Both the position numbers and the translations under genes were made by a program. Positions 1 through 6,433 of a DNA stretch of 11,013 nucleotides are shown here, in pieces (within the stretch, counting starts at the first letter, position 1; each line of letters starts with the position of its first letter). Below the pieces are notes generated by a model, which saw only the letters and a program-made list of their open reading frames with translations, searched no databases and was not told where the DNA came from. Source of the DNA: Gordonia sp. (in: high G+C Gram-positive bacteria) (lineage in GTDB: Bacteria; Actinomycetota; Actinomycetes; Mycobacteriales; Mycobacteriaceae); NCBI GenBank assembly GCA_030152405.1, contig JASLJL010000059.1, forward strand, positions 1-11,013. The letters run 5' to 3'.

Positions 1-19
1 GAGTGGATCCCTCCACCCT

Positions 20-33
20 ACCAAGCGCTTGCT
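20..33. promoter_or_regulatory. Candidate KstR2 operator (perfect consensus match)
   Basis: The 14-mer ACCAAGCGCTTGCT fits the published KstR2 consensus AnCAAGnnCTTGnT at every fixed position. KstR2 is the TetR-family repressor of the HIP (rings C/D steroid) catabolic regulon. Reading leftward, the site is followed by TAGGGT and then GGAGG about 9 bases from the window edge. That is the arrangement expected for an operator, -10 element and ribosome-binding site of a leftward gene starting just beyond position 1. The match is seen directly. KstR2 binding and the unseen gene are inferred, supported by fadE30/fadD3 elsewhere in the window. Confidence 0.72.
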
Positions 34-77
34 TTAGCCACATCCTCAGCATCTCTCAGCGGCGGCCGACCGGGAGG

Positions 78-1229
78 TCAGACGGCGATCAAAGGGCGGG
101 GGACAGCGTCATCCTCGACCGGGACATACGGACCCGGCTTGCGGCGCGGACGTCCGCCGGGGAAGGCGAGGCGGAGAATCGTCCGTTGCACTGTGCCGAA
201 TTGTCGACCGAAACGACCTGTGTTGTACGGCAGAGCGTGCCTCTCACAGATCTCTTTGACCTTCGGTGCGATCTGGGCGTAGCGACTGGACGGCATGTCC
301 GGAAACAGATGATGCTCCACCTGGTAGCCGAGGTTGCCGGAAAGGACGTGGAAGATGGGCGATCCCTCGATGTTGGCGGCCCCGAGGAGTTGCCGGATGT
401 AGAAGCCTCCCCGGGTCTCGTTCTCCACCTCCTCCTCACTGAAGGTGTAACACTGGTCGGGGAAGTGGCCGCAGAAGATGATTCCGTAGGCCCACACGTT
501 GCGGATCACGTTCGCCGTGAAATTGGCCTTCAGCGTCCGACCGAAACCCTTCGGCCCCGACAACAGCGGGAACGCAATGTAATCCTTCGCGATCTGACGC
601 CACGCCTTGTAGCCCATCCCGCGCATGTCCTCACGCAACTGTGCTCGGGACTTCTCCCCCGCTGCGATCGCGTCGAGGTCGAGGTCGTGGAACGCTACGC
701 CCCATTCGAAGAAAGCGGCGAGAACCACGTTGTAGAACGGTTGAAGAAGATAGAGCGGCTTCCACTCCTGGTGCGGATCGATCCGCATGATCTCGTAGCC
801 GAGATCTTTATCCTTGCCGCGGATGTTCGTGAAGGTATGGTGCACGAAGTTGTGGGAGTGCTTCCACGCCTCCTTCGTCGACGCACTGTCCCAGTCCCAC
901 GACGTGGAATTGATCTTCGGGTCCTGCATCCAGTCCCACTGGCCGTGCATCACATTGTGGCCGATTTCCATGTTCTCCAGGATCTTGGCGATCCCGAGCA
1001 CACCGGTGCCCAGATACCATGCCGGCCGATAGCGTGATCCGAGTAGCAGCGCCCGCCCGAGGAGTGCCAACTGTCGCTGCAGAGCTATCACATTGCGTAT
1101 GTACTCGGCATCCTTGTCACCGAGACTCGAGAACACCTCGTCGTGGATCGCGTCGAACTCTCGCCCGATCTGTTCGATCTGCTCGTCGGAGAGCCGCGCG
1201 AGCGGGCTCTCTATCATCGATTCGGCCAT
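78..1229 (-). CDS. desA3: Membrane acyl-CoA/fatty-acid desaturase, DesA3-like
   Basis: Probable integral-membrane di-iron desaturase that inserts a cis double bond (Delta-9 in the characterised M. tuberculosis DesA3) into long-chain acyl-CoA using O2 and electrons from a partner reductase. Counting from ATG 1229 (383 aa), three histidine clusters are visible: H91-NVM-H95, H126-NFV-H130-H131 (with H124 nearby) and QVE-H306-H307, plus the CGHFP motif near residue 255. An in-frame ATG 12 codons upstream (1265) is less likely, because its AGGAG abuts the start codon, while 1229 has GGGGAG at a 6-base spacing. The gene follows the reductase by 39 bases, the same order as Rv3230c-desA3. It is somewhat shorter than M. 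tuberculosis DesA3 (427 aa), mainly at the C-terminus. The desaturase family is certain. Orthology to DesA3 rather than a paralogue is likely but unproven. Confidence 0.85.
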   Translation of the reverse strand: MAESMIESPLARLSDEQIEQIGREFDAIHDEVFSSLGDKDAEYIRNVIALQRQLALLGRALLLGSRYRPAWYLGTGVLGIAKILENMEIGHNVMHGQWDWMQDPKINSTSWDWDSASTKEAWKHSHNFVHHTFTNIRGKDKDLGYEIMRIDPHQEWKPLYLLQPFYNVVLAAFFEWGVAFHDLDLDAIAAGEKSRAQLREDMRGMGYKAWRQIAKDYIAFPLLSGPKGFGRTLKANFTANVIRNVWAYGIIFCGHFPDQCYTFSEEEVENETRGGFYIRQLLGAANIEGSPIFHVLSGNLGYQVEHHLFPDMPSSRYAQIAPKVKEICERHALPYNTGRFGRQFGTVQRTILRLAFPGGRPRRKPGPYVPVEDDAVPRPLIAV

Positions 1230-1235
1230 GCTGCT

Positions 1236-1241
1236 CTCCCC
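1236..1241 (-). promoter_or_regulatory. Ribosome-binding site that decides the desaturase start
   Basis: GGGGAG on the minus strand lies 6 bases before ATG 1229. The competing upstream ATG at 1265 has its AGGAG directly abutting the start codon, which is too close for normal initiation. This favours the 383-residue desaturase over the 395-residue version. Confidence 0.6.
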
Positions 1242-1268
1242 GTTCGGTTGAGAATTCTTGCCCATCTC

Positions 1269-2357
1269 CTACAGATCGATGACGACGTCACCGTCCGGAC
1301 AGTTGACGCAGGTGCGAACCGTCGCGCCGGCTTCCGTGGTCTCCCCGGTCCGGACGTCGCGAACGACGCCCTCCCTTAGCCTTCCCACGCACGTGTGACA
1401 GATACCCATCCGGCACCCGAACGGCATGTCGACGCCCGCGGCTTCCCCGGCATCGAGGATCACAGTGTCGCCGTCGCACTGCGTCTCGACGTCGGACGCG
1501 GCGAACCGAATCGCTCCGCCCGCACCGGATGACCCGCGCACGAGGTGCTCGAACGACTCGATGTGCAGCATGTCCGACAGTCCATGGTGATCGAAGTGTT
1601 CGGTCAACGCATCGAGCATCGGGCCCGGTCCGCATGCGAACACCTGGCGCTCACGCCAATCAGGGCAGACGTCGTCGAGCTCACCCGGAGTGAGTCGCCC
1701 CCGCGTCGAGGTCTCCCGGAGCTCGAACCGGTAGTCGGCGTGACTGTCCGCGAGAGCGGCGAGGTGCTCGCCGAAGATCGCGTCCGAGGCTGTCCGAGAC
1801 GAGTGGATGTGGACGATGTCAGGCACCGCCTTCGTTCGCTCGAACGAGCGAAGCATGGCCATCACTGGCGTGACTCCGCTGCCGGCGGTGAGAAAGAGGA
1901 TCTTACGGTCCGCGGGGCCGTCGCAGACGAACTGACCTTCCACTTCACCTAGCGTCACAAGCGACCCGAGCGCGGCGCCGGAGTTCAGGTAATTGGAGAC
2001 CGCACCCTTCTCAGTGCGTTTCACGGTGATGGTGATCTGGCCGTCCGGCCGGGAACCGTCGGTGCTCAACGAGTAGGCACGCCAATGGCGTTTGCCGTCG
2101 ATGTCGAATCCGATGCGGAGAAACTGGCCGGGCCGATGTCCCCTCCACCGGAAGCCCGGAACAATGAAGACCGTCACGGCGTCATCGGTCTCGGGGTGGA
2201 TCCGTTCGATCCGGCCTCGAGCCTCGTCGGTGGACCACAGCGGATTGATCAATTGCAGGTAGTCGTCGATCTGCAGTGGCCAGGTGAAGTACTGAAGACC
2301 CTTGATCGCCAGCCGCGCGACCGGAGGCATCCGCACGCGAGCTCCACGCTCCGGCAT
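1269..2357 (-). CDS. Ferredoxin-type oxidoreductase, electron donor to the desaturase
   Basis: A 362-aa fused reductase that passes electrons from NAD(P)H through FAD and a 2Fe-2S centre, probably to the desaturase encoded just downstream. Domain order: FAD-binding barrel (RAYS at residues 93-96), nucleotide-binding domain (GSGVTP 159-164, ACGPGPM 241-247), then a C-terminal plant-type ferredoxin domain with Cys315, Cys320, Cys323 and Cys350 as likely iron ligands; Cys353 is an extra nearby cysteine. The reading frame opens 54 codons further upstream, but ATG 2357 is chosen because it has GAGGAGG at 5-base spacing, while the extension overlaps the aldehyde dehydrogenase gene and looks non-protein-like. 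Length and position match M. tuberculosis Rv3230c (about 380 aa), the NADPH oxidoreductase partner of DesA3. The physiological partner is inferred from gene order. Confidence 0.87.
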   Translation of the reverse strand: MPERGARVRMPPVARLAIKGLQYFTWPLQIDDYLQLINPLWSTDEARGRIERIHPETDDAVTVFIVPGFRWRGHRPGQFLRIGFDIDGKRHWRAYSLSTDGSRPDGQITITVKRTEKGAVSNYLNSGAALGSLVTLGEVEGQFVCDGPADRKILFLTAGSGVTPVMAMLRSFERTKAVPDIVHIHSSRTASDAIFGEHLAALADSHADYRFELRETSTRGRLTPGELDDVCPDWRERQVFACGPGPMLDALTEHFDHHGLSDMLHIESFEHLVRGSSGAGGAIRFAASDVETQCDGDTVILDAGEAAGVDMPFGCRMGICHTCVGRLREGVVRDVRTGETTEAGATVRTCVNCPDGDVVIDL

Positions 2358-2367
2358 GTGACCCTCC

Positions 2368-2397
2368 TCACGTACGGCCGTCTCCCACCGTACGTGA
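2368..2397. promoter_or_regulatory. Perfect 10-bp inverted repeat at the reductase RBS
   Basis: Arms TCACGTACGG (2368-2377) and CCGTACGTGA (2388-2397) are exact reverse complements separated by 10 bases. On the minus strand the second arm runs straight into the Shine-Dalgarno sequence GAGGAGG of the reductase, sharing two bases with it. Each arm also contains the self-palindrome CGTACG. It could be an operator for a TetR/GntR-type lipid regulator, or a 5' leader hairpin affecting ribosome access. The repeat is seen directly. Its role is inference. Confidence 0.55.
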
Positions 2398-2436
2398 TTT
2401 CTGTCCGACGAATGGATTAACCACCGAAGAGACTGC

Positions 2437-2466
2437 GAGGACCGTCCGCGGCGGCGGACGGTCCTC
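2437..2466 (-). terminator. Strong hairpin terminator after the aldehyde dehydrogenase
   Basis: A perfect 13-bp stem (2437-2449 pairing with 2454-2466, arm GAGGACCGTCCGC) with a 4-base loop begins 24 bases beyond the aldehyde dehydrogenase stop. There is no clear U-run on the minus-strand side, which is common for actinobacterial intrinsic terminators. It separates the dehydrogenase from the reductase/desaturase operon. Confidence 0.72.
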
Positions 2467-2490
2467 ACGATCGGCGAGCCGGGGTACGAC

Positions 2491-3999
2491 TCAGCGCTTG
2501 GCAGACTTGCGCGACGCACGCCCCTGAATCACGTTCCACATCTTCATCTGCATGTCGGTGAGACGGGTGTCCTTCTTGGTGAAGGGCGCGCTGACGAGCT
2601 CGGCGAACTTGATCGGCATCGTCGACACCGTGACGGCGCGAGCGTGACTGAACGTGTCGAATCCGAACTTGCCGTGGTAGTTGCCCATGCCGGAGCGGCC
2701 GACGCCGCCGAACGGCAGACCGTGCGAGAGCAGGTGCAGCGCGAAGTCGTTGCCGCTGATCGATCCACTGCGCGTGTTGTCCGCGACGCGCTGCAGATTC
2801 TCGTTGTCGTCGCCGACCCAGTAGAGCGTCAGCGGATGCCCCGCGGAGTTGATCTTGTCGATCGCCTCGGACAGGTTGCGGTACGGGTACACGGTCAGCA
2901 CCGGCCCGAACACCTCGTCCTCCTCGATCTTCATGCCCGCTTTGACTCCCGTGAGCAGCGTCGGCGGGATTTTGCGCGCCTCGGCGTTCGGCAGCGCCTC
3001 GCCCGCCGGAATCACCTGATGCTTGGTGGCGCCGAGTTCGACGGCGTCGTCGATCAGCCCGGTGATGCGCGTGTAGTTCTTCTCGTTGATCGTCGACGTG
3101 TACTGCTTGTTGTCGAGGATCGTCGGGAAGTTCTTCGTCCAGCGCGCGACGACCTTCTCAGCGAACTCGCCGACCTTGCTCTCCGGCACGAAGACGTAGT
3201 CGGGGCACAGGCACACCTGGCCGCCGTTGATCATGCGCGCGTCGGCGACGAAGTTGGCCGCCTCGGTGATGTCGGTGGTCGCATCGACGATGACCGGGTT
3301 CTTGCCGCCGAGCTCGAGCGTCACCGGCACCAGATTCTTCGCGGCCTCCTGCGCGACCGACGCGCCGACCTCGGGGGAACCGGTGAAGAACATGTGGTCG
3401 ACCTTCAGCTTCGCGAAGTCCGCGCCGCCGCCGTGGGCCGACGTGACCACCGCGAGCTCCTCGATCGAGAAGTAGTCCGGCGCCACGCGCGCGATGACCT
3501 CGGTGGTCTTCGCGGTGATCGACGACGGGCGAAGCAGGACGCGGTTGCCCGCCGCGAAGGCGGAGCCGGCCGGAACGATGGTCAACTGCAGCGGAAAGTT
3601 CCACGGTCCCATGATTCCGACGACGCCGAGCGGGTCGTGGCGCAGGCGCTGCTTGTAGCCGAGCGCGCCCTGGACCTTGGAGACGTTCTGCTCCTTCATC
3701 CACTTCTCGGCCGAACGGCGCTGGTGCGTGAGATCGATGAGGCAGCCTGCGACGTCGGTCGCGATCGACAGTTCGCGCGGGCGTGTGCCGAAGTCCTCGT
3801 CGAGCGCCTTGGTGATCTCGTCGGCGTTGTCGAGGAGCATCTGACCGAGACGGTTGATGCGGTCCACACGGGTGGCAGCGTCCGGGATGCCGTCGCGCAG
3901 GTACGCGGCCTTCTGGATCTCGAGCAGTTCGGTCAGCGTGTGCGACTCGGACGACACCTTGTCGCCGGCGCGCACTGCGGTCTCTGCAGGCTTGGTCAT
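2491..3999 (-). CDS. Aldehyde dehydrogenase, class-3 / coniferyl-aldehyde-dehydrogenase-like
   Basis: A 502-aa NAD(P)-dependent enzyme that oxidises an aldehyde to a carboxylate; the substrate is unknown. Visible signatures: GPWNFP with Asn134, FTGS at 205-208, ELGGKNP with general base Glu229, and GGQVC with catalytic Cys263. The C-terminal half carries the class-3-like SGNDFALHLLSHGLPFGGVG-type segment. ATG 3999 is preferred because GGAG lies 6 bases before it; a GTG four codons upstream has no comparable signal. At the usual KPSE position, where a Lys contacts the cofactor ribose, this protein reads RPSS (Arg157). It is transcribed alone, with a hairpin after it and a 450-bp gap before it. 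Proximity to the desaturase pair hints at fatty-aldehyde metabolism, but this is only contextual. Confidence 0.85.
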   Translation of the reverse strand: MTKPAETAVRAGDKVSSESHTLTELLEIQKAAYLRDGIPDAATRVDRINRLGQMLLDNADEITKALDEDFGTRPRELSIATDVAGCLIDLTHQRRSAEKWMKEQNVSKVQGALGYKQRLRHDPLGVVGIMGPWNFPLQLTIVPAGSAFAAGNRVLLRPSSITAKTTEVIARVAPDYFSIEELAVVTSAHGGGADFAKLKVDHMFFTGSPEVGASVAQEAAKNLVPVTLELGGKNPVIVDATTDITEAANFVADARMINGGQVCLCPDYVFVPESKVGEFAEKVVARWTKNFPTILDNKQYTSTINEKNYTRITGLIDDAVELGATKHQVIPAGEALPNAEARKIPPTLLTGVKAGMKIEEDEVFGPVLTVYPYRNLSEAIDKINSAGHPLTLYWVGDDNENLQRVADNTRSGSISGNDFALHLLSHGLPFGGVGRSGMGNYHGKFGFDTFSHARAVTVSTMPIKFAELVSAPFTKKDTRLTDMQMKMWNVIQGRASRKSAKR

Positions 4000-4027
4000 A
4001 GGACACTCCACTTCATGGCGAACTCAT

Positions 4028-4037
4028 TCAACGTTGA
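4028..4037. promoter_or_regulatory. Perfect palindrome TCAACGTTGA in the aldehyde dehydrogenase leader
   Basis: A 10-base perfect palindrome lies 28 bases upstream of the dehydrogenase ATG and just downstream of a possible -10 hexamer TAGAAT. Its size and position suit an operator for a dimeric repressor, but 10-base palindromes also arise by chance. No regulator gene is adjacent. Confidence 0.3.
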
Positions 4038-4228
4038 GACGAATTCTAGATGTCATCCCATCGTACCGATCGCGTGGCCCTAATCACAGTGCCGATGGGG
4101 AGCGCCGACGCCATCTGCCTGATCGGCAACGACTGCGGCGGCGGAGCGACTCGATGCCCCAGAAGTCCACCGGGACGTCGGCCGGTGAGCGGCACTCGAT
4201 CGGCGTCGCGCCCGCACGCTCGGGTCAT

Positions 4229-4240
4229 CGGTGATCACCG
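4229..4240. promoter_or_regulatory. Perfect 12-bp palindrome CGGTGATCACCG
   Basis: A perfect 12-base palindrome in the middle of the gene-free stretch, embedded in a looser CATCGG...CCGATG repeat. It sits 230 bases before the aldehyde dehydrogenase start and 210 bases after the fadA6 stop, so it has no obvious target promoter. It may be a regulatory site or chance. Confidence 0.25.
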
Positions 4241-4397
4241 CCGATGTGAGCGCACACTGTCGACGGGTGTTCCAGTCGTGACTCCACCATCGCGAGAGTA
4301 CTCGTCGACGTCGTTCGATCGGACTACATCTCGAACGGCGTCACGGATCGTCGCTCCAAGATCCGATCGGGTGCCGACCTCGCTGCCCCGACATGCA

Positions 4398-4433
4398 GGA
4401 AGGGCCCGACGGCTTGCGCGGTCGGACCCTTCC
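4398..4433 (-). terminator. Hairpin terminator of the fadE30-SDR-fadA6 operon
   Basis: Arms GGAAGGGCCCGAC (4398-4410) and GTCGGACCCTTCC (4421-4433) pair over 13 positions with one non-Watson-Crick pair, which is a G-U wobble in the minus-strand RNA. That favours leftward transcription. The loop is 10 bases and the hairpin begins about 20 bases after the fadA6 stop. A U-tract is absent. Confidence 0.7.
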
Positions 4434-4452
4434 CCTACCAAGGCGTGAGGCG

Positions 4453-5610
4453 TCAGCCGAGCCGCTCGATGATCGTGACGTTGGCGGTGCCGCCGCCCTC
4501 GCACATCGTCTGCAGTCCGTAGCGTCCGCCGGTCCGCTCGAGCTCGTTGAGGAGCGTCGCGAACAGCTTGGCACCGGTCGCGCCGAGCGGATGTCCGAGC
4601 GCGATGCCGCCGCCGTTCGGGTTCACGCGGGCCGGATCGGCGCCGGTCTCCTTGAGCCATGCGAGGACGACGGGCGCGAAGGCCTCGTTGATCTCGACGA
4701 CGTCCATGTCGTCGATGCTCATACCGGTCTTCTCCAGTGCCCATTTGGTGGCCGGGATGGGCGCAGACAGCATCATCACCGGATCGTCGCCGCGGACCGT
4801 CATGTGATGGATGCGCGCACGCGGCGTGAGGCCGTACTCCTTGAGCGCCTTCTCCGACACCACGAGGGTCGCCGACGACCCGTCGCAGATCTGCGAGGCG
4901 ACGGCGGCGGTCAGATCGGAGCCCTCGGCGAGGACGTTGAGCGACGCCATCTTCTCCAACGACGTCTCGCGCGGGCACTCGTCGACGACGCAGTCGCCGA
5001 GCGGGACGTACTCGCCTGCGAAGCGTCCTGCGGCGATCGCGGCGCGGGCGCGCTCGTGGCTCTGCAGCGCCCAGGCCTCCATGTCGCCGCGGCTGATGTC
5101 CCATTTCTTGGCCATCATGTCGGCGCCGACGAACTGGCTGATCTCGGCGTCGCCGAACCGCTCGACCCAGCCCTTCGACTCTGCGGTCGGGGTGGTGAAG
5201 CCCAGTTCCTGGCCTGCGATCATCGCCTGACTGATCGGGATGGCGCTCATGTTCTGCACGCCGCCCGCGAGGACGACGTCCTGCGTCCCGCTCATCACGG
5301 CCTGAGCGGCGAAGTGGATCGCCTGCTGGCTGGAGCCGCACTGGCGGTCGACGGTGGTTCCGGGCACGCCGAGCGGCATGCCCGCGGTGAGCCATGCGGT
5401 GCGCGCGATGTTGCCCGCCTGCGGTCCGACGGTGTCGACGCAGCCGAAGATCACGTCGTCGACGATCTCCGGGTCGATGCCGGTGCGCTCGACGATCGCC
5501 GAGATCACGTGTGCGCCGAGGTCGGCCGGGTGGACGCCGGCGAGCGATCCGCCGCGCTTGCCGACCGGGGTGCGGACGGCGTCGACGATGTAGGCCTGGG
5601 GTGCGGTCAT
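4453..5610 (-). CDS. fadA6: Thiolase FadA6 of the HIP steroid C/D-ring pathway
   Basis: A 385-aa degradative thiolase that cleaves a beta-ketoacyl-CoA with free CoA. In M. tuberculosis and Rhodococcus, FadA6 belongs to the KstR2 regulon and acts late in degradation of the last steroid rings. The catalytic set is intact: Cys91 in DRQCGSS, His340 in GHPLGATGA, Cys370 in the MCEGGG segment, and the NEAFAP motif. Length nearly equals M. tuberculosis FadA6 (386 aa), and long stretches match what I recall of that protein, including VDRQCGSSQQA and the C-terminal GRYGLQTMCEGGGTANV. ATG 5610 has AAGGAG 9 bases upstream. It is the last gene of a leftward operon, 16 bases after the SDR stop. The assignment rests on residue similarity together with the fadE30/fadD3 neighbourhood. 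Confidence 0.88.
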   Translation of the reverse strand: MTAPQAYIVDAVRTPVGKRGGSLAGVHPADLGAHVISAIVERTGIDPEIVDDVIFGCVDTVGPQAGNIARTAWLTAGMPLGVPGTTVDRQCGSSQQAIHFAAQAVMSGTQDVVLAGGVQNMSAIPISQAMIAGQELGFTTPTAESKGWVERFGDAEISQFVGADMMAKKWDISRGDMEAWALQSHERARAAIAAGRFAGEYVPLGDCVVDECPRETSLEKMASLNVLAEGSDLTAAVASQICDGSSATLVVSEKALKEYGLTPRARIHHMTVRGDDPVMMLSAPIPATKWALEKTGMSIDDMDVVEINEAFAPVVLAWLKETGADPARVNPNGGGIALGHPLGATGAKLFATLLNELERTGGRYGLQTMCEGGGTANVTIIERLG

Positions 5611-5626
5611 GGTGATGAACTCCTTG

Positions 5627-6433
5627 CTATGCGCGCTGGCTGGAGATCGACACGATCTCGCCGGTCAGGTAGGTGGTGTAGTCGCTGGCGAGCATCGCGA
5701 TGGTGGCCGCGATCTCCCAGACCTCGGCGGCGCGGCCGTACGCCTCGCGCGACGCCAGCTCGTCGAGCAGGTCGTCGCTCGTCACCTTCGCCAGGAACGG
5801 GTGGCGCGCGATCGACGGCGCGACGGCGTTGATGCGCACGCCGTAGTCGGCGGCCTCGACGGCCGAGCAGCGGGTGAGCGCCATGACGCCGGCTTTGGCG
5901 GCGGCGTAGTGAGCCTGGCCCCGCTGTGCGCGCCAGCCCAGGACGGAGGCGTTGTTGACCAGGATTCCGCCGTGCCCGGCATCGCGGAAGTAGCGAAGAG
6001 CGGCACGAGTGGCCCGGAACGTGCTGGTCAGCGTGATGTCGACGACCCGGTCCCACTGCTCGTCGGTCATGTCGGCGACCGGGGTCTCTCCGCCCAGTCC
6101 GGCGTTGTTGACCAGGACGTCGATGCGGCCGAGCTTCTGCGCCGAGGCGGCGATCAGATCGTCGACCTGCTCGGTGGACGACACGTCGCACACGTGCGAG
6201 GTGACACGTTCGGCGCCGAACTCGGCGGCCAGCTTCTCGACGGTCTCGCCGAGGCGACGCTCATGGAAGTCGGACACCAGGACGTCTCCGCCCTCGAGGA
6301 GCACACGGCGTGCGGTGGCGAAGCCGATGCCCGTTCCGGCGGCGGCGGTGACGACGACCTTCTTGCCCTTGAGCAGGTCGTGGCCCGCGATCTCCTCGGG
6401 CGGAGTGGCGAGTGGGGAAACAGGACGAGTCAT
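5627..6433 (-). CDS. ipdF: SDR dehydrogenase, IpdF / Rv3559c-like
   Basis: A 268-aa short-chain dehydrogenase/reductase. Glycine-rich cofactor motif TAAAGTGIG at residues 29-37, Asp55 at the end of beta-2 (indicating NAD rather than NADP), NNAG at 109-112, and catalytic Ser163, Tyr176 and Lys180 (YAAAK). In M. tuberculosis the corresponding gene, Rv3559c (ipdF), sits beside fadE30, and its product is assigned to an oxidation step in beta-oxidation of the HIP-CoA side chain. Segments such as VLGWRAQ and the C-terminal SISSQRA look like that family. Its ATG overlaps the fadE30 stop as ATGA, so translation is probably coupled. The SDR class is certain. The exact substrate comes from context and knowledge of the family. 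Confidence 0.85.
   Translation of the reverse strand: MTRPVSPLATPPEEIAGHDLLKGKKVVVTAAAGTGIGFATARRVLLEGGDVLVSDFHERRLGETVEKLAAEFGAERVTSHVCDVSSTEQVDDLIAASAQKLGRIDVLVNNAGLGGETPVADMTDEQWDRVVDITLTSTFRATRAALRYFRDAGHGGILVNNASVLGWRAQRGQAHYAAAKAGVMALTRCSAVEAADYGVRINAVAPSIARHPFLAKVTSDDLLDELASREAYGRAAEVWEIAATIAMLASDYTTYLTGEIVSISSQRA

Larger units (their letters stand above)
4000..4397. other. Long intergenic region upstream of the aldehyde dehydrogenase
   Basis: About 400 bases without a convincing gene. Open frames on both strands are Arg/Pro/Ser-rich, lack ribosome-binding sites and resemble no family. It contains the 5' region of the aldehyde dehydrogenase, including a possible -10 (TAGAAT on the minus strand near 4045-4050), and two short perfect palindromes listed separately. 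No RNA gene or mobile-element remnant was recognised. Confidence 0.5.

Noticed and set aside
3..1037. Plus-strand open frame at the left edge, opposite the desaturase
   Set aside because: It overlaps a desaturase with all histidine boxes intact and has no ribosome-binding site or known motif.
2358..2519. N-terminal extension of the reductase by 54 residues
   Set aside because: It overlaps the aldehyde dehydrogenase end, spans the terminator hairpin and the inverted repeat, and has no supporting ribosome-binding site, whereas ATG 2357 has GAGGAGG.
2644..4083. Long plus-strand open frame (479 codons) opposite the aldehyde dehydrogenase
   Set aside because: It is the antisense of a clear enzyme gene, with Arg/Val/Asp/Leu-rich low-complexity composition typical of GC-rich shadow frames and no recognisable domain.
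4316..4369. CGATCGGA ... TCCGATCG inverted pair in the gap
   Set aside because: The arms are 8 bases with a 38-base spacer and GATCG-type words are frequent in this GC-rich DNA; likely chance.
4050..4448. Possible small plus-strand gene in the gap upstream of fadA6's end
   Set aside because: No Shine-Dalgarno sequence, Arg/Ser/Pro-rich product, and it runs through the fadA6 terminator hairpin.
4393..5832. Long plus-strand open frame opposite fadA6
   Set aside because: Antisense shadow that runs across the fadA6/SDR gene boundary; composition is dominated by Arg, Ala, Gly and Asp, with no family resemblance.
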